A stretch of DNA of 64,000 nt from Svornostia abyssi (GCA_024666565.1 CP088295.1:868001-932000); one strand, 5' to 3'. Shown: positions 27,892-36,095, counted from the first letter of the stretch. The notes: a model not told the origin generated them from the letters alone. Numbers and translations: made by a program.

Positions 27892-28704
27892 ATGTCCCTT
27901 CGCATCAACACCAACGTCAGTGCGCTCGGTGCGTACAACAACCTCAACCGCGTCAGCAAGGAGACCGAGTCGTCGCTGACGAAGCTGTCTTCCGGCTACC
28001 GGATCAACAGCGCGGCCGATGACGCCGCGGGCCTCGCGATCTCCGAGCGCATGCGCGGTCAGATCGGCGGCCTGAACACCGCCATGCGGAACATCTCTGA
28101 CGGCATCTCGATGATCCAGACGGCTGAGGGTTCCCTCACCGAGGTTCACTCGATGCTCCAGCGCGTCCGTGACCTGGCGGTGCAGTACAAGAACAGCACG
28201 AACTCGACCGCGGACCGCACGGCGATCCAGAGCGAGGTCAACCAGCTGGCGTCCGAGATCGAGCGCATCGGCTCAACGGCGAAGTTCAACGGCATCTCGC
28301 TGCTGAACACGCAGCTCGCCGCGGGTGCGACCTTCCAGGTCGGCTCGGACGACTCGCAGGTCATCACCGTGGCGACGATCTCCCTCGGGCAGACGGTCGG
28401 CACGACGTTCTACTCGCTGACGGCCGCCAGCACGACGGACATCAGCGAGATCGACGCGGCCATCAACGCCGTGTCGGCGCAGCGTGCCACGTTCGGTGCG
28501 GTGCAGAACCGCCTCGAGTACACGTACAACGCGCAGTCGGCCTACGCGGAGAACCTCACCGCCGCGGAGAGCCGGATCCGTGACGTGGACATGGCTGCGG
28601 AGATGGTCAAGTTCACCAAGAACCAGATCCTCCAGCAGGCTGCGAACAGCATGCTGGCCCAGGCCAACCAGGCGCCGCAGGGAGTCCTGCGACTGCTCGG
28701 CTAG
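27892..28704 (+). CDS. Flagellin, copy 1
   Basis: The filament subunit. At 270 aa it is a minimal flagellin with only the D0/D1 helical ends (MSLRINTNVSALGAYNNL at the start, NQAPQGVLRLLG at the end) and a short middle in place of D2/D3. Typical residues are SSGYRINSAADDAAGLAIS and the C-terminal RIRDVDMAAEM. ATG 27892 has AAGGAG upstream. It is about 80-85% identical to copy 2, with a 166-nt stretch fully identical at the DNA level (28106-28271). Confidence 0.96.
   Translation: MSLRINTNVSALGAYNNLNRVSKETESSLTKLSSGYRINSAADDAAGLAISERMRGQIGGLNTAMRNISDGISMIQTAEGSLTEVHSMLQRVRDLAVQYKNSTNSTADRTAIQSEVNQLASEIERIGSTAKFNGISLLNTQLAAGATFQVGSDDSQVITVATISLGQTVGTTFYSLTAASTTDISEIDAAINAVSAQRATFGAVQNRLEYTYNAQSAYAENLTAAESRIRDVDMAAEMVKFTKNQILQQAANSMLAQANQAPQGVLRLLG
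28106..28271 (+). repeat. 166-nt identical tract shared by the two flagellin genes (copy 1)
   Basis: This tract is identical base for base to 29183-29348, third codon positions included. Flanking coding sequence of the two genes has many silent differences. A recent gene-conversion event fits best. Confidence 0.75.
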
Positions 28705-28723
28705 CCGACAAGCACAGCCGGCG

Positions 28724-28768
28724 TGATCCGGCGGGGGGCACCGTGGTTGGAGGTCGCCCGCCGGATCA
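28724..28768 (+). terminator. Long hairpin after flagellin copy 1
   Basis: TGATCCGGCGGG (28724-28735) and CCCGCCGGATCA (28757-28768) form a perfect 12-bp stem with a 21-nt loop, 20 nt after the flagellin stop. It probably ends or stabilises the transcript. Confidence 0.6.
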
Positions 28769-28806
28769 GCTGGTTGCCCTCGTTACTCGCGCGCGGGGGC
28801 CATATA

Positions 28807-28826
28807 CCTCCCCAGAAGTGGGGAGG
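28807..28826 (+). terminator. Second hairpin between the flagellin genes
   Basis: CCTCCCC (28807-28813), loop AGAAGT, GGGGAGG (28820-28826), followed by CTTTCG. It could be a weak intrinsic terminator or a dyad operator built from the CCTCCCCAG motif. Confidence 0.5.
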
Positions 28827-28853
28827 CTTTCGTCCGTTCGCGTCCGTTTTCCG

Positions 28854-28881
28854 TCAATGCGGGAACCGTTCGCGCCGATGA
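28854..28881 (+). promoter_or_regulatory. Sigma-28-like promoter of the second flagellin gene
   Basis: TCAA at 28854-28857, 17 nt, then CCGATGA at 28875-28881 (with a preceding G, giving GCCGATGA). The start codon is 87 nt downstream. Spacing is one base longer than at cheW and flagellin copy 1. Confidence 0.55.
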
Positions 28882-28908
28882 AGCTGCTTGCAGTGACATA
28901 GCAGCAAG

Positions 28909-28961
28909 CCAGCCTCACGGAAGAGGCAGGCGGGACTTCCAACCACATCATCGACAAGGAG
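28909..28961 (+). promoter_or_regulatory. Candidate CsrA target in the second flagellin leader
   Basis: GCCTC (28912-28916), hexaloop ACGGAA (28917-28922), GAGGC (28923-28927), extended by a CC/GG pair beyond a 1x1 mismatch. The loop again shows ACGGA. The ribosome site AAGGAG (28956-28961) supplies the second GGA. The stem differs in sequence from the other leader while the loop is kept. Confidence 0.55.
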
Positions 28962-28968
28962 TCGACGA

Positions 28969-29790
28969 ATGTCCCTTCGCATCAACACCAACGTTAGTGC
29001 GCTCAACGCGTACAACAACCTCAACAAGGTCAGCAAGCAGACCGAAACGTCGCTGACCAAGCTGTCGTCCGGCTACCGCATCAACAGCGCTGCCGACGAC
29101 GCCGCCGGCCTCTCGATCTCCGAGAAGATGCGTGGCCAGATCGGCGGCCTGAACCAGGCGATGCGCAACATCTCCGATGGCGTCTCGATGATCCAGACGG
29201 CTGAGGGTTCCCTCACCGAGGTTCACTCGATGCTCCAGCGCGTCCGTGACCTGGCGGTGCAGTACAAGAACAGCACGAACTCGACCGCGGACCGCACGGC
29301 GATCCAGAGCGAGGTCAACCAGCTGGCGTCCGAGATCGAGCGCATCGGTGCCTCGGCGAAGTTCAACGGCATCTCGCTGCTGTCGGCGGGCGCCGCCGGC
29401 GGCGCGTCGGCTGTCACCTTCCAGGTCGGCGCCGAGGACTCGCAGGAGATCTCGGTCGCGCTGATCTCGGTCGGCTCGACCGTGGGTACGTCGTTCTACT
29501 CGCTGACCGCGACGGGTACGTCGGACATCAGCGAGATCGACGCCGCGATCAACTCGATCTCGGCCGCGCGTGCCACCTTCGGTGCGGTGCAGAACCGCCT
29601 CGAGTACACGTACAACGCGCAGTCGGCGTACGCCGAGAACCTCACGGCCGCTGAGTCGCGGATCCGTGACGTGGACATGGCCGCGGAGATGGTCAAGTTC
29701 ACGAAGAACCAGATCCTGTCCCAGGCGGCGAACAGCATGCTCGCCCAGGCGAACCAGGCTCCGCAGGGCGTCCTGCGTCTGCTCGGGTAG
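28969..29790 (+). CDS. Flagellin, copy 2
   Basis: 273 aa minimal flagellin closely related to copy 1. N- and C-terminal ends are nearly the same; differences cluster in the short centre (GAAGGASAVTFQVGAEDSQE). ATG 28969 has AAGGAG eight bases upstream. It has its own promoter, leader hairpin and strong terminator, so it is a separate transcription unit. Two subunits could form different filament parts or be differently expressed. Confidence 0.96.
   Translation: MSLRINTNVSALNAYNNLNKVSKQTETSLTKLSSGYRINSAADDAAGLSISEKMRGQIGGLNQAMRNISDGVSMIQTAEGSLTEVHSMLQRVRDLAVQYKNSTNSTADRTAIQSEVNQLASEIERIGASAKFNGISLLSAGAAGGASAVTFQVGAEDSQEISVALISVGSTVGTSFYSLTATGTSDISEIDAAINSISAARATFGAVQNRLEYTYNAQSAYAENLTAAESRIRDVDMAAEMVKFTKNQILSQAANSMLAQANQAPQGVLRLLG
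29183..29348 (+). repeat. 166-nt identical tract shared by the two flagellin genes (copy 2)
   Basis: Partner of 28106-28271. Identity ends at both sides with silent or conservative changes. Confidence 0.75.
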
Positions 29791-29819
29791 TCGGCAGGTT
29801 CAGCAGTTCCTTGAACGTG

Positions 29820-29845
29820 GCGGGCGGTCCCTCGGGGCCGCCCGC
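29820..29845 (+). terminator. Strong hairpin after flagellin copy 2
   Basis: GCGGGCGG (29820-29827) and CCGCCCGC (29838-29845) form an 8-bp GC-only stem with a 10-nt loop, followed by TTCGTCGTTCG. It lies 30 nt after the flagellin stop. Confidence 0.7.
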
Positions 29846-29867
29846 TTCGTCGTTCGTCCAGGCCGGG

Positions 29868-29894
29868 TGAAGTTCGCCGCCCGTCTGCCGAGGA
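29868..29894 (+). promoter_or_regulatory. Weak sigma-28-like element before the hydrolase gene
   Basis: TGAA at 29868-29871, 16 nt, CCGAGGA at 29888-29894. Spacing fits the motility series but the element ends only 6-9 nt before the start codon, which would make the mRNA nearly leaderless. Confidence 0.3.
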
Positions 29895-29900
29895 CCCGGG

Positions 29901-30545
29901 GTGATGAGCGTCGAAGCGGTGATCGCCCGCATCTCCGAGCTCCAGACCGCCCTGGAGCCGCGTCGCACCGAGCCCGCGGGCAACTTCGCGCGCACGCTCC
30001 AGCAGACCACCGCCAGCACGCCCGCCGCGCTCACCGCGCAGCCGGCCGGCTACCAGCCGCTCGCGGCCGCCGGGGTCGCGGCCCCCATGCCCGCCACGGG
30101 CACCGGTGTCGGGGCGAAGATGGTGCAGCTCGCCCAGGCTGAGATCGGCCAGGCCGAACAGCCGCCCGGCAGCAACGACTCCCCGCGCATCGCCGAGTAC
30201 CGCACGGCGACCGCCGGCAGCGGCGTCGGGCCGTGGTGCAACTACTTCGTGTCGTGGCTGGCCAAGCAGGCGGGCGCGCCGCTCGGGGAGGCCGGCCAGG
30301 GCTTCGGCCTCGTCGACGCCTGCTACGCGTGGGCGCAGCGCACCGGGCGCGCGAACCCGATCGACAGCGGCACGCCGCCGAAGCCGGGTGATCTCATCGT
30401 CTGGGACGAGCACATCGGCATGGTCGAGCAGGTGCTCCCCGACGGGCGCATCCAGACGATCGAGGGCAACTCCTCCGATCAGGTCATCCGCCGGGTGCAC
30501 GACGCCCGCGGCGACGGGGCGCTCGGCTTCGTCACGATGTCCTGA
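29901..30545 (+). CDS. CHAP-domain peptidoglycan hydrolase next to flagellin
   Basis: 214 aa (GTG 29901 or ATG 29904). The first 80 residues are a helical, Ala/Pro-rich segment (VEAVIARISELQTAL) of the kind seen in flagellar cell-wall enzymes of Gram-positive bacteria. The rest is a CHAP-type cysteine amidase/endopeptidase: Cys in GPWCNYFVSWLAKQAG, His in DEHIGMVEQV and Asn in IEGNSS. No signal peptide, so export could be through the flagellar apparatus. It probably opens peptidoglycan for the rod, a FlgJ-like job; this is inference. Confidence 0.8.
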   Translation: MMSVEAVIARISELQTALEPRRTEPAGNFARTLQQTTASTPAALTAQPAGYQPLAAAGVAAPMPATGTGVGAKMVQLAQAEIGQAEQPPGSNDSPRIAEYRTATAGSGVGPWCNYFVSWLAKQAGAPLGEAGQGFGLVDACYAWAQRTGRANPIDSGTPPKPGDLIVWDEHIGMVEQVLPDGRIQTIEGNSSDQVIRRVHDARGDGALGFVTMS

Positions 30546-30653
30546 ACGCCGGAACACCGTGTCCCCTTTACTGGACGCGCTCGCGGTCGACTACTCCGGG
30601 TGGCCCAATCTCCCCACGGGCCTCTTGCCCATCCGATCCCGGAGGCTCACCCC

Positions 30654-32483
30654 ATGTCCCGTATCCGCTTGGGCGTGCGGGCCAAGCTGCTCGGCAGCGC
30701 CGGCCTGCTCGTCGCCCTCATCGTCGTCGTCGGCCTCGTCGGGCTCCAGCAGCTCGGCACCGTCCAGCACATCGCCGACGACATGTTCAACAAGGACTTC
30801 GTCGCGTCTGACTGGGCGAGCGACCTCGAGCTCCAGGTCACCGAGCAGCAGCGCCTCGGCCTGCTGGGCTTGGTCAGCCCGCCCGGTGAGGCGCAGGCCG
30901 AGATCGACAAGGCGCTGAAGGAGAGCGACGTGGCGGTCCGTGAGGCTGTCGCCGGATACCGCGAGATCGCGAACGACCCGGAGGAGGCGAAGGCGCTCGA
31001 CGCGTTCGTCGCCGCGTATGACCCGTACTTCAAGGCCGTCGAGCAGAGCCGTCAGGGCGATCCCGCGCAGGCGCTCGCCGCCGTGCGCTCCGGGCGGTTC
31101 GAGGACCTCAGCAAGCTCGCAGACGCCGCGCTCGCGGCTGCCGATCCGCCCGGTGACCTCATCGAGGAGAACGCGGAGGAGCGCGACAAGGAGGCTGCCG
31201 ATCACTACGAGACGGCGCGCCTGGAGATCCTCCTGCTCATCGCGATCGCGGTGGTGCTCGGGTTCACGGTGGCGTTCTTCGTCTCGCGCGGGATCATCCG
31301 CGGCGTGCGCGACGGGCTCGACCGCCTGCGCGGCCTGCGCGAGTCGTGCTCGACGAACCTGCGGGCAGGCCTGGAAGCCGTCGCGGAGGGCGACCTCACG
31401 CGCGAGGTCGTGCCGACCACCCCGCCGATCACGCGGATCTCCAACGACGAGATCGGTGATACGGCGCAGGCGATCAACGCGCTGCGCGACAACTTCGTGG
31501 GCTCGATCCACGCGTACAACGACACGCGGATGGCCCTGAGCGGCATGATCGGCAAGGTCGGCGACGCCGCGTCGTCGCTGTCGGCGTCGTCCCAGCAGAT
31601 GGCGACGACGTCCAACGAGGCCGGCCGCGCGGTCAGCGAGATCGCGAACGCCGTCGGCGAGGTCGCGACCGGCGCGCAGCGTCAGGTGCAGTCCGTCGAA
31701 TCGGCACGCGTCACGACCGAGCAGGTCGGCGCCGCCACGGCCGAGTCCGCCGAGCACGCACGGGACGCCGCCCAGGTGGCCGCCCACGCGCGGGAGATCG
31801 CCGAGGCCGGCGGCAAGGCCGTTGCGTCGGCGACCGACGCGATGGAGTCCGTCCGCACCGCCTCCGCGCAGGCCAGCGAGGCCATCCGGGGGCTGGGCGC
31901 CAAGAGCGAGCAGATCGGCGGGATCGTCGAGACGATCACCACGATCGCCGAGCAGACGAACCTGCTGGCGCTCAACGCCGCGATCGAGGCCGCCCGCGCC
32001 GGTGAGCAGGGCCGCGGGTTCGCGGTCGTCGCCGACGAGGTCCGCAAGCTCGCCGAGGAGTCGCAGTCCGCGGCGTCCTCGATTGCCGAGCTGATCGGGG
32101 AGATCCAGGGGCAGACGGCCCGCGCAGTGGAGGTCGTCGAGACCGGCGCCACGCGCAGCGACGAGTCCGCGCAGACCGTGGCCGAGGCCCGCGAGGCGTT
32201 CGGCCGGATCGACAGCGAGGTCGAAGACGTCGCGGACCGCGTCGCGCACATCGCCGCCGCCATCGAGCAGATCGCCGAATCGTCACGCCGGGTGCAGGAC
32301 GACATGCAGGAGGTCACCGCGGTGGCCGAGCAGTCGTCGGCCTCGACGGAGCAGGTGTCGGCGTCGACCCAGCAGACCAGCGCGTCGGCGCAGGAGATCG
32401 CGGCCAGCGCGCAGGAACTCGCGGCGACCGCCGAGCAGCTCGAGCAGCTCGTGCAGCGCTTCCACGTCGCGGTGGTCGACTAG
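30654..32483 (+). CDS. Methyl-accepting chemotaxis protein
   Basis: 609 aa chemoreceptor. It has a membrane helix (about 8-28), a four-helix-bundle sensor (about 30-190), a second membrane helix (about 196-217), a HAMP-like region (about 218-285) and a long coiled-coil signalling domain with the hairpin tip [19 protein letters not shown] near residue 430. No C-terminal CheR-tether pentapeptide. ATG 30654 follows a GGAGG. It ends one base before the convergent purM stop. The ligand cannot be told. Confidence 0.94.
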   Translation: MSRIRLGVRAKLLGSAGLLVALIVVVGLVGLQQLGTVQHIADDMFNKDFVASDWASDLELQVTEQQRLGLLGLVSPPGEAQAEIDKALKESDVAVREAVAGYREIANDPEEAKALDAFVAAYDPYFKAVEQSRQGDPAQALAAVRSGRFEDLSKLADAALAAADPPGDLIEENAEERDKEAADHYETARLEILLLIAIAVVLGFTVAFFVSRGIIRGVRDGLDRLRGLRESCSTNLRAGLEAVAEGDLTREVVPTTPPITRISNDEIGDTAQAINALRDNFVGSIHAYNDTRMALSGMIGKVGDAASSLSASSQQMATTSNEAGRAVSEIANAVGEVATGAQRQVQSVESARVTTEQVGAATAESAEHARDAAQVAAHAREIAEAGGKAVASATDAMESVRTASAQASEAIRGLGAKSEQIGGIVETITTIAEQTNLLALNAAIEAARAGEQGRGFAVVADEVRKLAEESQSAASSIAELIGEIQGQTARAVEVVETGATRSDESAQTVAEAREAFGRIDSEVEDVADRVAHIAAAIEQIAESSRRVQDDMQEVTAVAEQSSASTEQVSASTQQTSASAQEIAASAQELAATAEQLEQLVQRFHVAVVD

Positions 32484-32484
32484 C

Positions 32485-33528
32485 TCAGAACCGCAGGTCG
32501 CGCACGGTCACGACGCCCTCGGCGTCCGTGACCGTGCCGATCCGGCGGGCGCCGGGGTGGTGCTCGGCCAACAGGGACGCCGCGTCGTCGGCGCGGTCGT
32601 CGCTGACGATGGCGATGAAGCCGCAGCCCATGTTGAAGACCTCCCACATCTCGCGCTCGGCGACGCCGCCGAGGCGCTGCACGGTCTCGAACACGGGCAG
32701 GATCGGCAGCGGTTCCTCGATGGACCACCCGACGCTGGTGTTCAGCCGCGGGAGGTTCAGCACGCCGCCGCCGGTGATGTGGGCCAGGCCGGTCACGGGG
32801 ATGTCGCTCTGCAGCAGCGCGAGCGCGGCGCGGACGTAGATCGTCGTCGGCTCGAGCAGCGCGTCGGCGACCGACGCGCCCAGGCCGTCGGGCGTGTCGT
32901 CGAGCGTCAGGCCCCCGTCCTGCAGCAGCGCGCGGCGGGCGAGCGTGTAGCCGTTGCTGTGCAGGCCGCTCGAGGGGACGCCGATGATGGCGTCGCCGGG
33001 CCGGATCTCCTCGCCGCCGACGATGCGGTCCAGCGCGACGGTCCCGACGGCGGTGCCGCAGAGGTCGAACCCGCCGGGCGACGGATGGCCGCGGATGAGC
33101 TCGGGGATGACCGCGAGCTCGCCGCCGGGGATCTCGATGTTCGCCTGCTCGGCGCCCTCGCGCAGGCCTTGCGCGATGCGGGCCAGACGTGTGGGGTCCG
33201 GTTCCTCGACGGCGAGGTAGTCGAGCATCGCGATCGGCTCGGCGCCGACGCACACGAGGTCGTTGACGTTCATGGCGATGCAGTCGATGCCGACGGTCTC
33301 CAGCCGGTCGGCCTGCTCGGCCACGACGAGCTTCGACCCGACACCGTCGGTCGTGAGCGCGAGCCCGAGGTTCGGGGCGATGCGCAGGACGCTCGCGTAG
33401 TGGCCGCTGGCCACGACGGAGCGCGACGGCTGGTCGAGCCGGATCTGCCGCAGGACGCCCACCAGGGCGCCGACGGCGTCGTCGGAGCGCTGGATGTCGA
33501 CCCCGGCCTTGGCGTAGGCGTCGGTCAC
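32485..33528 (-). CDS. purM: Phosphoribosylformylglycinamidine cyclo-ligase PurM
   Basis: PurM makes aminoimidazole ribonucleotide in purine synthesis. The 347 aa protein begins TDAYAKAGVDI, has LALTTDGVGSKL, GIDCIAMNVNDLVCVGAEP, IPGGE, GVPSSGLHSNGYTLARR and ITGGGVLNLPR, all standard PurM signatures. The GTG at 33528 overlaps the uppP stop in a GTGA, so a housekeeping gene is coupled to an envelope gene. It converges with the chemoreceptor with 1 nt between stops. Confidence 0.96.
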   Translation of the reverse strand: MTDAYAKAGVDIQRSDDAVGALVGVLRQIRLDQPSRSVVASGHYASVLRIAPNLGLALTTDGVGSKLVVAEQADRLETVGIDCIAMNVNDLVCVGAEPIAMLDYLAVEEPDPTRLARIAQGLREGAEQANIEIPGGELAVIPELIRGHPSPGGFDLCGTAVGTVALDRIVGGEEIRPGDAIIGVPSSGLHSNGYTLARRALLQDGGLTLDDTPDGLGASVADALLEPTTIYVRAALALLQSDIPVTGLAHITGGGVLNLPRLNTSVGWSIEEPLPILPVFETVQRLGGVAEREMWEVFNMGCGFIAIVSDDRADDAASLLAEHHPGARRIGTVTDAEGVVTVRDLRF

Positions 33529-34310
33529 CGCCTCAGCGTACCCGTCTGACCGGCCCCTCGGCCGAGCGCCGCCACCGCGACCGCGACCCGCCACGCCGCC
33601 CAGGCGGCGTACGGCGTGCGCTCGATCGCGCCCCGGGCGGGCGAGAGCGCCACGAGCGTGAGCGCCGCGGTGGCGGCGCCGGTCGCGAGGGGCGGGAGAT
33701 CCGCGCCCAGCTCGCCCCGGTGGGCGGACATGACCACGCCGCGGGCGGCGGCGGCGGCCATGACCGGCACACCGGCCACCCACGAGAGGTCCCCGGCGGC
33801 CTCCCGGGTGAAGCCGCGGGCGCGGGCGACCGACAGTGTCGCCCCGCGGCGGGAGACGCCCGGCAGCAGCGCCGCCGCCTGGGCGAGTCCGAGCGCGAGC
33901 CCGTCCACCGCGGTCGCGTCGCGCGCCTGTCGAGATGACGGCGCATGACGCCGGAAACTCGACATGTCCGTCCACGCCAGCGCGGCGGCGCCGGCGAGGA
34001 GCCCCGCCGCGATCGCCCGGTGGTCAGCCGCGCGGCGCTCGATCGCCTCCGCGGCGACCGCTCCCACGAGGACGGGAGGCGTGGCGGCGGCGACGTGGAA
34101 CAGGATCCCGCGCGGCAGCCGTGCGCGGACATCACGCACGACCCACGGCAGCACGAGCGCGGTGCCGCCGTGCACGGCGACCTCCAGCGTGCGACGGCGC
34201 CGCGCGTCGAGCTCCTCGGCGAGCAGCGCGACGTGCGCCGACGAGCTGATCGGCGCGAGCTCGGCCGCGCCCTGGACGACCCCGAGCGCCGCCGCGCGGC
34301 GGACGCTCAG
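33525..34310 (-). CDS. uppP: Undecaprenyl-diphosphatase UppP-like protein
   Basis: Recycles undecaprenyl diphosphate, the lipid carrier for wall and glycan synthesis. The roughly 261 aa membrane protein has QGAAELAPISSSAHV (for QGxTEFLPISSSAH) and LLPGVSRRGAT (for PGxSRSGxT). No ATG or GTG fits; a CTG at 34310 overlapping the dedA stop gives the family N-terminus SVRRAAALGVVQG, while an upstream GTG would run about 60 nt into dedA. Residues around 120-140 are encoded by a palindromic element (33928-33964). Confidence 0.85.
   Translation of the reverse strand: MSVRRAAALGVVQGAAELAPISSSAHVALLAEELDARRRRTLEVAVHGGTALVLPWVVRDVRARLPRGILFHVAAATPPVLVGAVAAEAIERRAADHRAIAAGLLAGAAALAWTDMSSFRRHAPSSRQARDATAVDGLALGLAQAAALLPGVSRRGATLSVARARGFTREAAGDLSWVAGVPVMAAAAARGVVMSAHRGELGADLPPLATGAATAALTLVALSPARGAIERTPYAAWAAWRVAVAVAALGRGAGQTGTLRR
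33928..33964. repeat. Hairpin element inside uppP
   Basis: TGTCGAG (33928-33934) pairs with CTCGACA (33958-33964) and an inner CGGCG with CGCCG, separated by a short internal loop, giving a 37-nt near-continuous hairpin in the coding sequence. It encodes a hydrophilic Ser/Arg-rich stretch (SFRRHAPSSRQARD) between membrane segments, suggesting an in-frame insertion. Confidence 0.5.
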
Positions 34311-34972
34311 CGCGCGTCGGGCGCCGGCTCGCCGGGCGCTGCGTCGCCGCCGCGGCCGCGCCACCACTTCACTCCGAAGTACACCGCTGCGCCCACGATG
34401 ATCGCCGCGATCGCGTAGTCGACGTAGTGCAGCTTGTCCTTCCAGTCCTCCCAGTTCTCGCCGACCTGCTTGCCGATGAACGTCAGGCCGAACATCCACG
34501 GCAGGCAGCCGAGGAAGGTGAAGACGCTGAACCGGAGGAACGGCATCTTCGAGACGCCGGCCGGCAGGGAGATGAACGTCCGCACGATGGGCAGCATTCG
34601 CGTGAAGAAGACGGTGGCGTCACCGTGCTTCTCAAACCAGCGGTCGGCGATCTCGAGGTGGTGCTGCTGGATGAGGATCTTCTTGCCGTGCTTCTCGATG
34701 AGGTCAACGCGGCCGAAGTACCCGACGCCGTAGGCGATCCAGGATCCGACGAGGTTCGCGAACGACGCCACGAGCGTGGCGGCGAGCAGCGAGTAGTGAC
34801 CCTCGGCGACGTTGAACCCGGCGAAGAGCATCGTGGCCTCCGACGGGATCGGGATGCAGGCGCTCTCGAGCACCATGAGGACGAAGACCCCGGCGAGCCC
34901 CATCGCATCGACGACGTCGACGGCGAAGTTGACGATGGGGTCCGTGATGGAGGCGAGGACGAGCGCGAACAC
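34307..34972 (-). CDS. DedA-family membrane protein
   Basis: 221 aa, with ESACIPIPSEATMLFAGF, GSWIAYGVGYFGR and FTRMLPIVRTFISLPAG, the conserved DedA features. Family members are linked to undecaprenyl-phosphate or phospholipid transport across the membrane, which fits its neighbour uppP. The start is GTG 34972. It is divergent from the aminotransferase gene, with only 34 nt between starts; both face TACCCT -10-like hexamers. Confidence 0.9.
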   Translation of the reverse strand: MFALVLASITDPIVNFAVDVVDAMGLAGVFVLMVLESACIPIPSEATMLFAGFNVAEGHYSLLAATLVASFANLVGSWIAYGVGYFGRVDLIEKHGKKILIQQHHLEIADRWFEKHGDATVFFTRMLPIVRTFISLPAGVSKMPFLRFSVFTFLGCLPWMFGLTFIGKQVGENWEDWKDKLHYVDYAIAAIIVGAAVYFGVKWWRGRGGDAAPGEPAPDAR

Positions 34973-35006
34973 GGGTTCGGAGGGTAGAGGAAGTACCCTC
35001 GCGCAC

Positions 35007-36095
35007 GTGGCCGTCCCCCTCTTCGACCCCGCCGCGCCCCTCGCACCGCTCGACGCCGAGCTGCGCGCCGCCGTCTCTGGCGTGCTCGACGCCAAGCAGT
35101 ACATCCTGGGCCCGAACGTCACGGCGTTCGAGGACGAGTTCGCCGCCTGGCACGGCGTCCCGCACGCGATCGGCGTGGCGAACGGCACCGAGGCGATCAC
35201 GATCGCGCTGCGTGCCCTCGGCGTCGGCCCGGGCGACGAGGTCGTCGTGCCGTCGTTCACCTTCTACGCGAGCGCCGAGGCGATCCCGCCCACGGGCGCG
35301 ACCCCGGTGTTCTGCGACGTCGACCCGGAGACGTATCTCGTCACCGCCGAGACGGTGAAGGCGGCGCTGACGCCGCGGACCAAGGCGGTCATCGCCGTGC
35401 ACCTGTTCGGCAACGTCGCGCCGGTCGAGGAGATCGCCGCGCTCGGCGTCCCCGTTCTTGAGGACGCCGCCCAGTCCACGGGATCGAAGACGACGGACGG
35501 CCGGCTCACGGGCGCGCTCGGCACCATCGGGACGTTCTCGTTCTACCCGTCGAAGAACGTCGGCTGCTTCGGCGACGGCGGGGCGATCATCACGTCCGAC
35601 GCCGAGCTTGCCGAGCACGTCCGCTCGCTGCGCTTCCACGGCTCGCGCGACAAGGTCACGTACGAGGAGGTCGGCTACAACTCGCGCCTCGACGAGATCC
35701 AGGCCGCCGTCCTGCGCGTGCAGCTCCCGCACGTGCACGCGTGGTGCGATCGCCGCCGGCAGGTGGACGCCTGGTACGCCGAGGCGGGGCTGGGTGCGCA
35801 CGTCGACCTCCCGGTCGCGGCCCCTGGGGCCGACCCTGCGTGGAACCTCTTCGTCGTCGGCCACGACCGCGCCGACGAGCTGCACGCCGCCCTGAACGCC
35901 GCCGGCATCGGCGCGCGCTCCTACTACCGCCAGCCGGTGCACGAGCAGGTGGCGATGGCGCGCTGGCGCACAGACGCGCCGCTGCCGGGGACCGCCAGGG
36001 CCGCCGCGCGCCATCTCGCCATCCCGATGGGCGCCGCCCTGACGCGGGACGACGTCGACGAGGTCGTCGCGGCAGTGGCCCGTGCTACCGTGTAG
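35007..36095 (+). CDS. DegT/DnrJ/EryC1 sugar aminotransferase
   Basis: A 362 aa PLP enzyme that aminates a keto-sugar nucleotide. It has GVANGTEAITIALRALGVG, PSFTFYASAEAI, VIAVHLFGN, LEDAAQSTGS and the PLP-binding Lys in FSFYPSKNVGCFGDGG. GTG 35007 is preceded by TACCCT 7 nt upstream. Substrate could be a 4-keto or 3-keto sugar; the 4,6-dehydratase at 50852 could supply a UDP-4-keto sugar. Confidence 0.9.
   Translation: MAVPLFDPAAPLAPLDAELRAAVSGVLDAKQYILGPNVTAFEDEFAAWHGVPHAIGVANGTEAITIALRALGVGPGDEVVVPSFTFYASAEAIPPTGATPVFCDVDPETYLVTAETVKAALTPRTKAVIAVHLFGNVAPVEEIAALGVPVLEDAAQSTGSKTTDGRLTGALGTIGTFSFYPSKNVGCFGDGGAIITSDAELAEHVRSLRFHGSRDKVTYEEVGYNSRLDEIQAAVLRVQLPHVHAWCDRRRQVDAWYAEAGLGAHVDLPVAAPGADPAWNLFVVGHDRADELHAALNAAGIGARSYYRQPVHEQVAMARWRTDAPLPGTARAAARHLAIPMGAALTRDDVDEVVAAVARATV

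Noticed and set aside
25351..28149. Very long open frames antisense to, or overlapping, clear genes (for example the minus strand opposite the glycosyltransferase and flagellin genes).
   Set aside because: At this GC content stop codons are rare in several frames. The translations are Arg/Pro/Ala-rich with no domain sense; only the frames with family motifs were kept.
30613..30639. Sigma-28 promoter before the chemoreceptor (CCGATCC at 30633-30639).
   Set aside because: The base context at -35 is CCCA, with no TCAA/TGAA at 16-17 nt, so it is below the standard used for the others.
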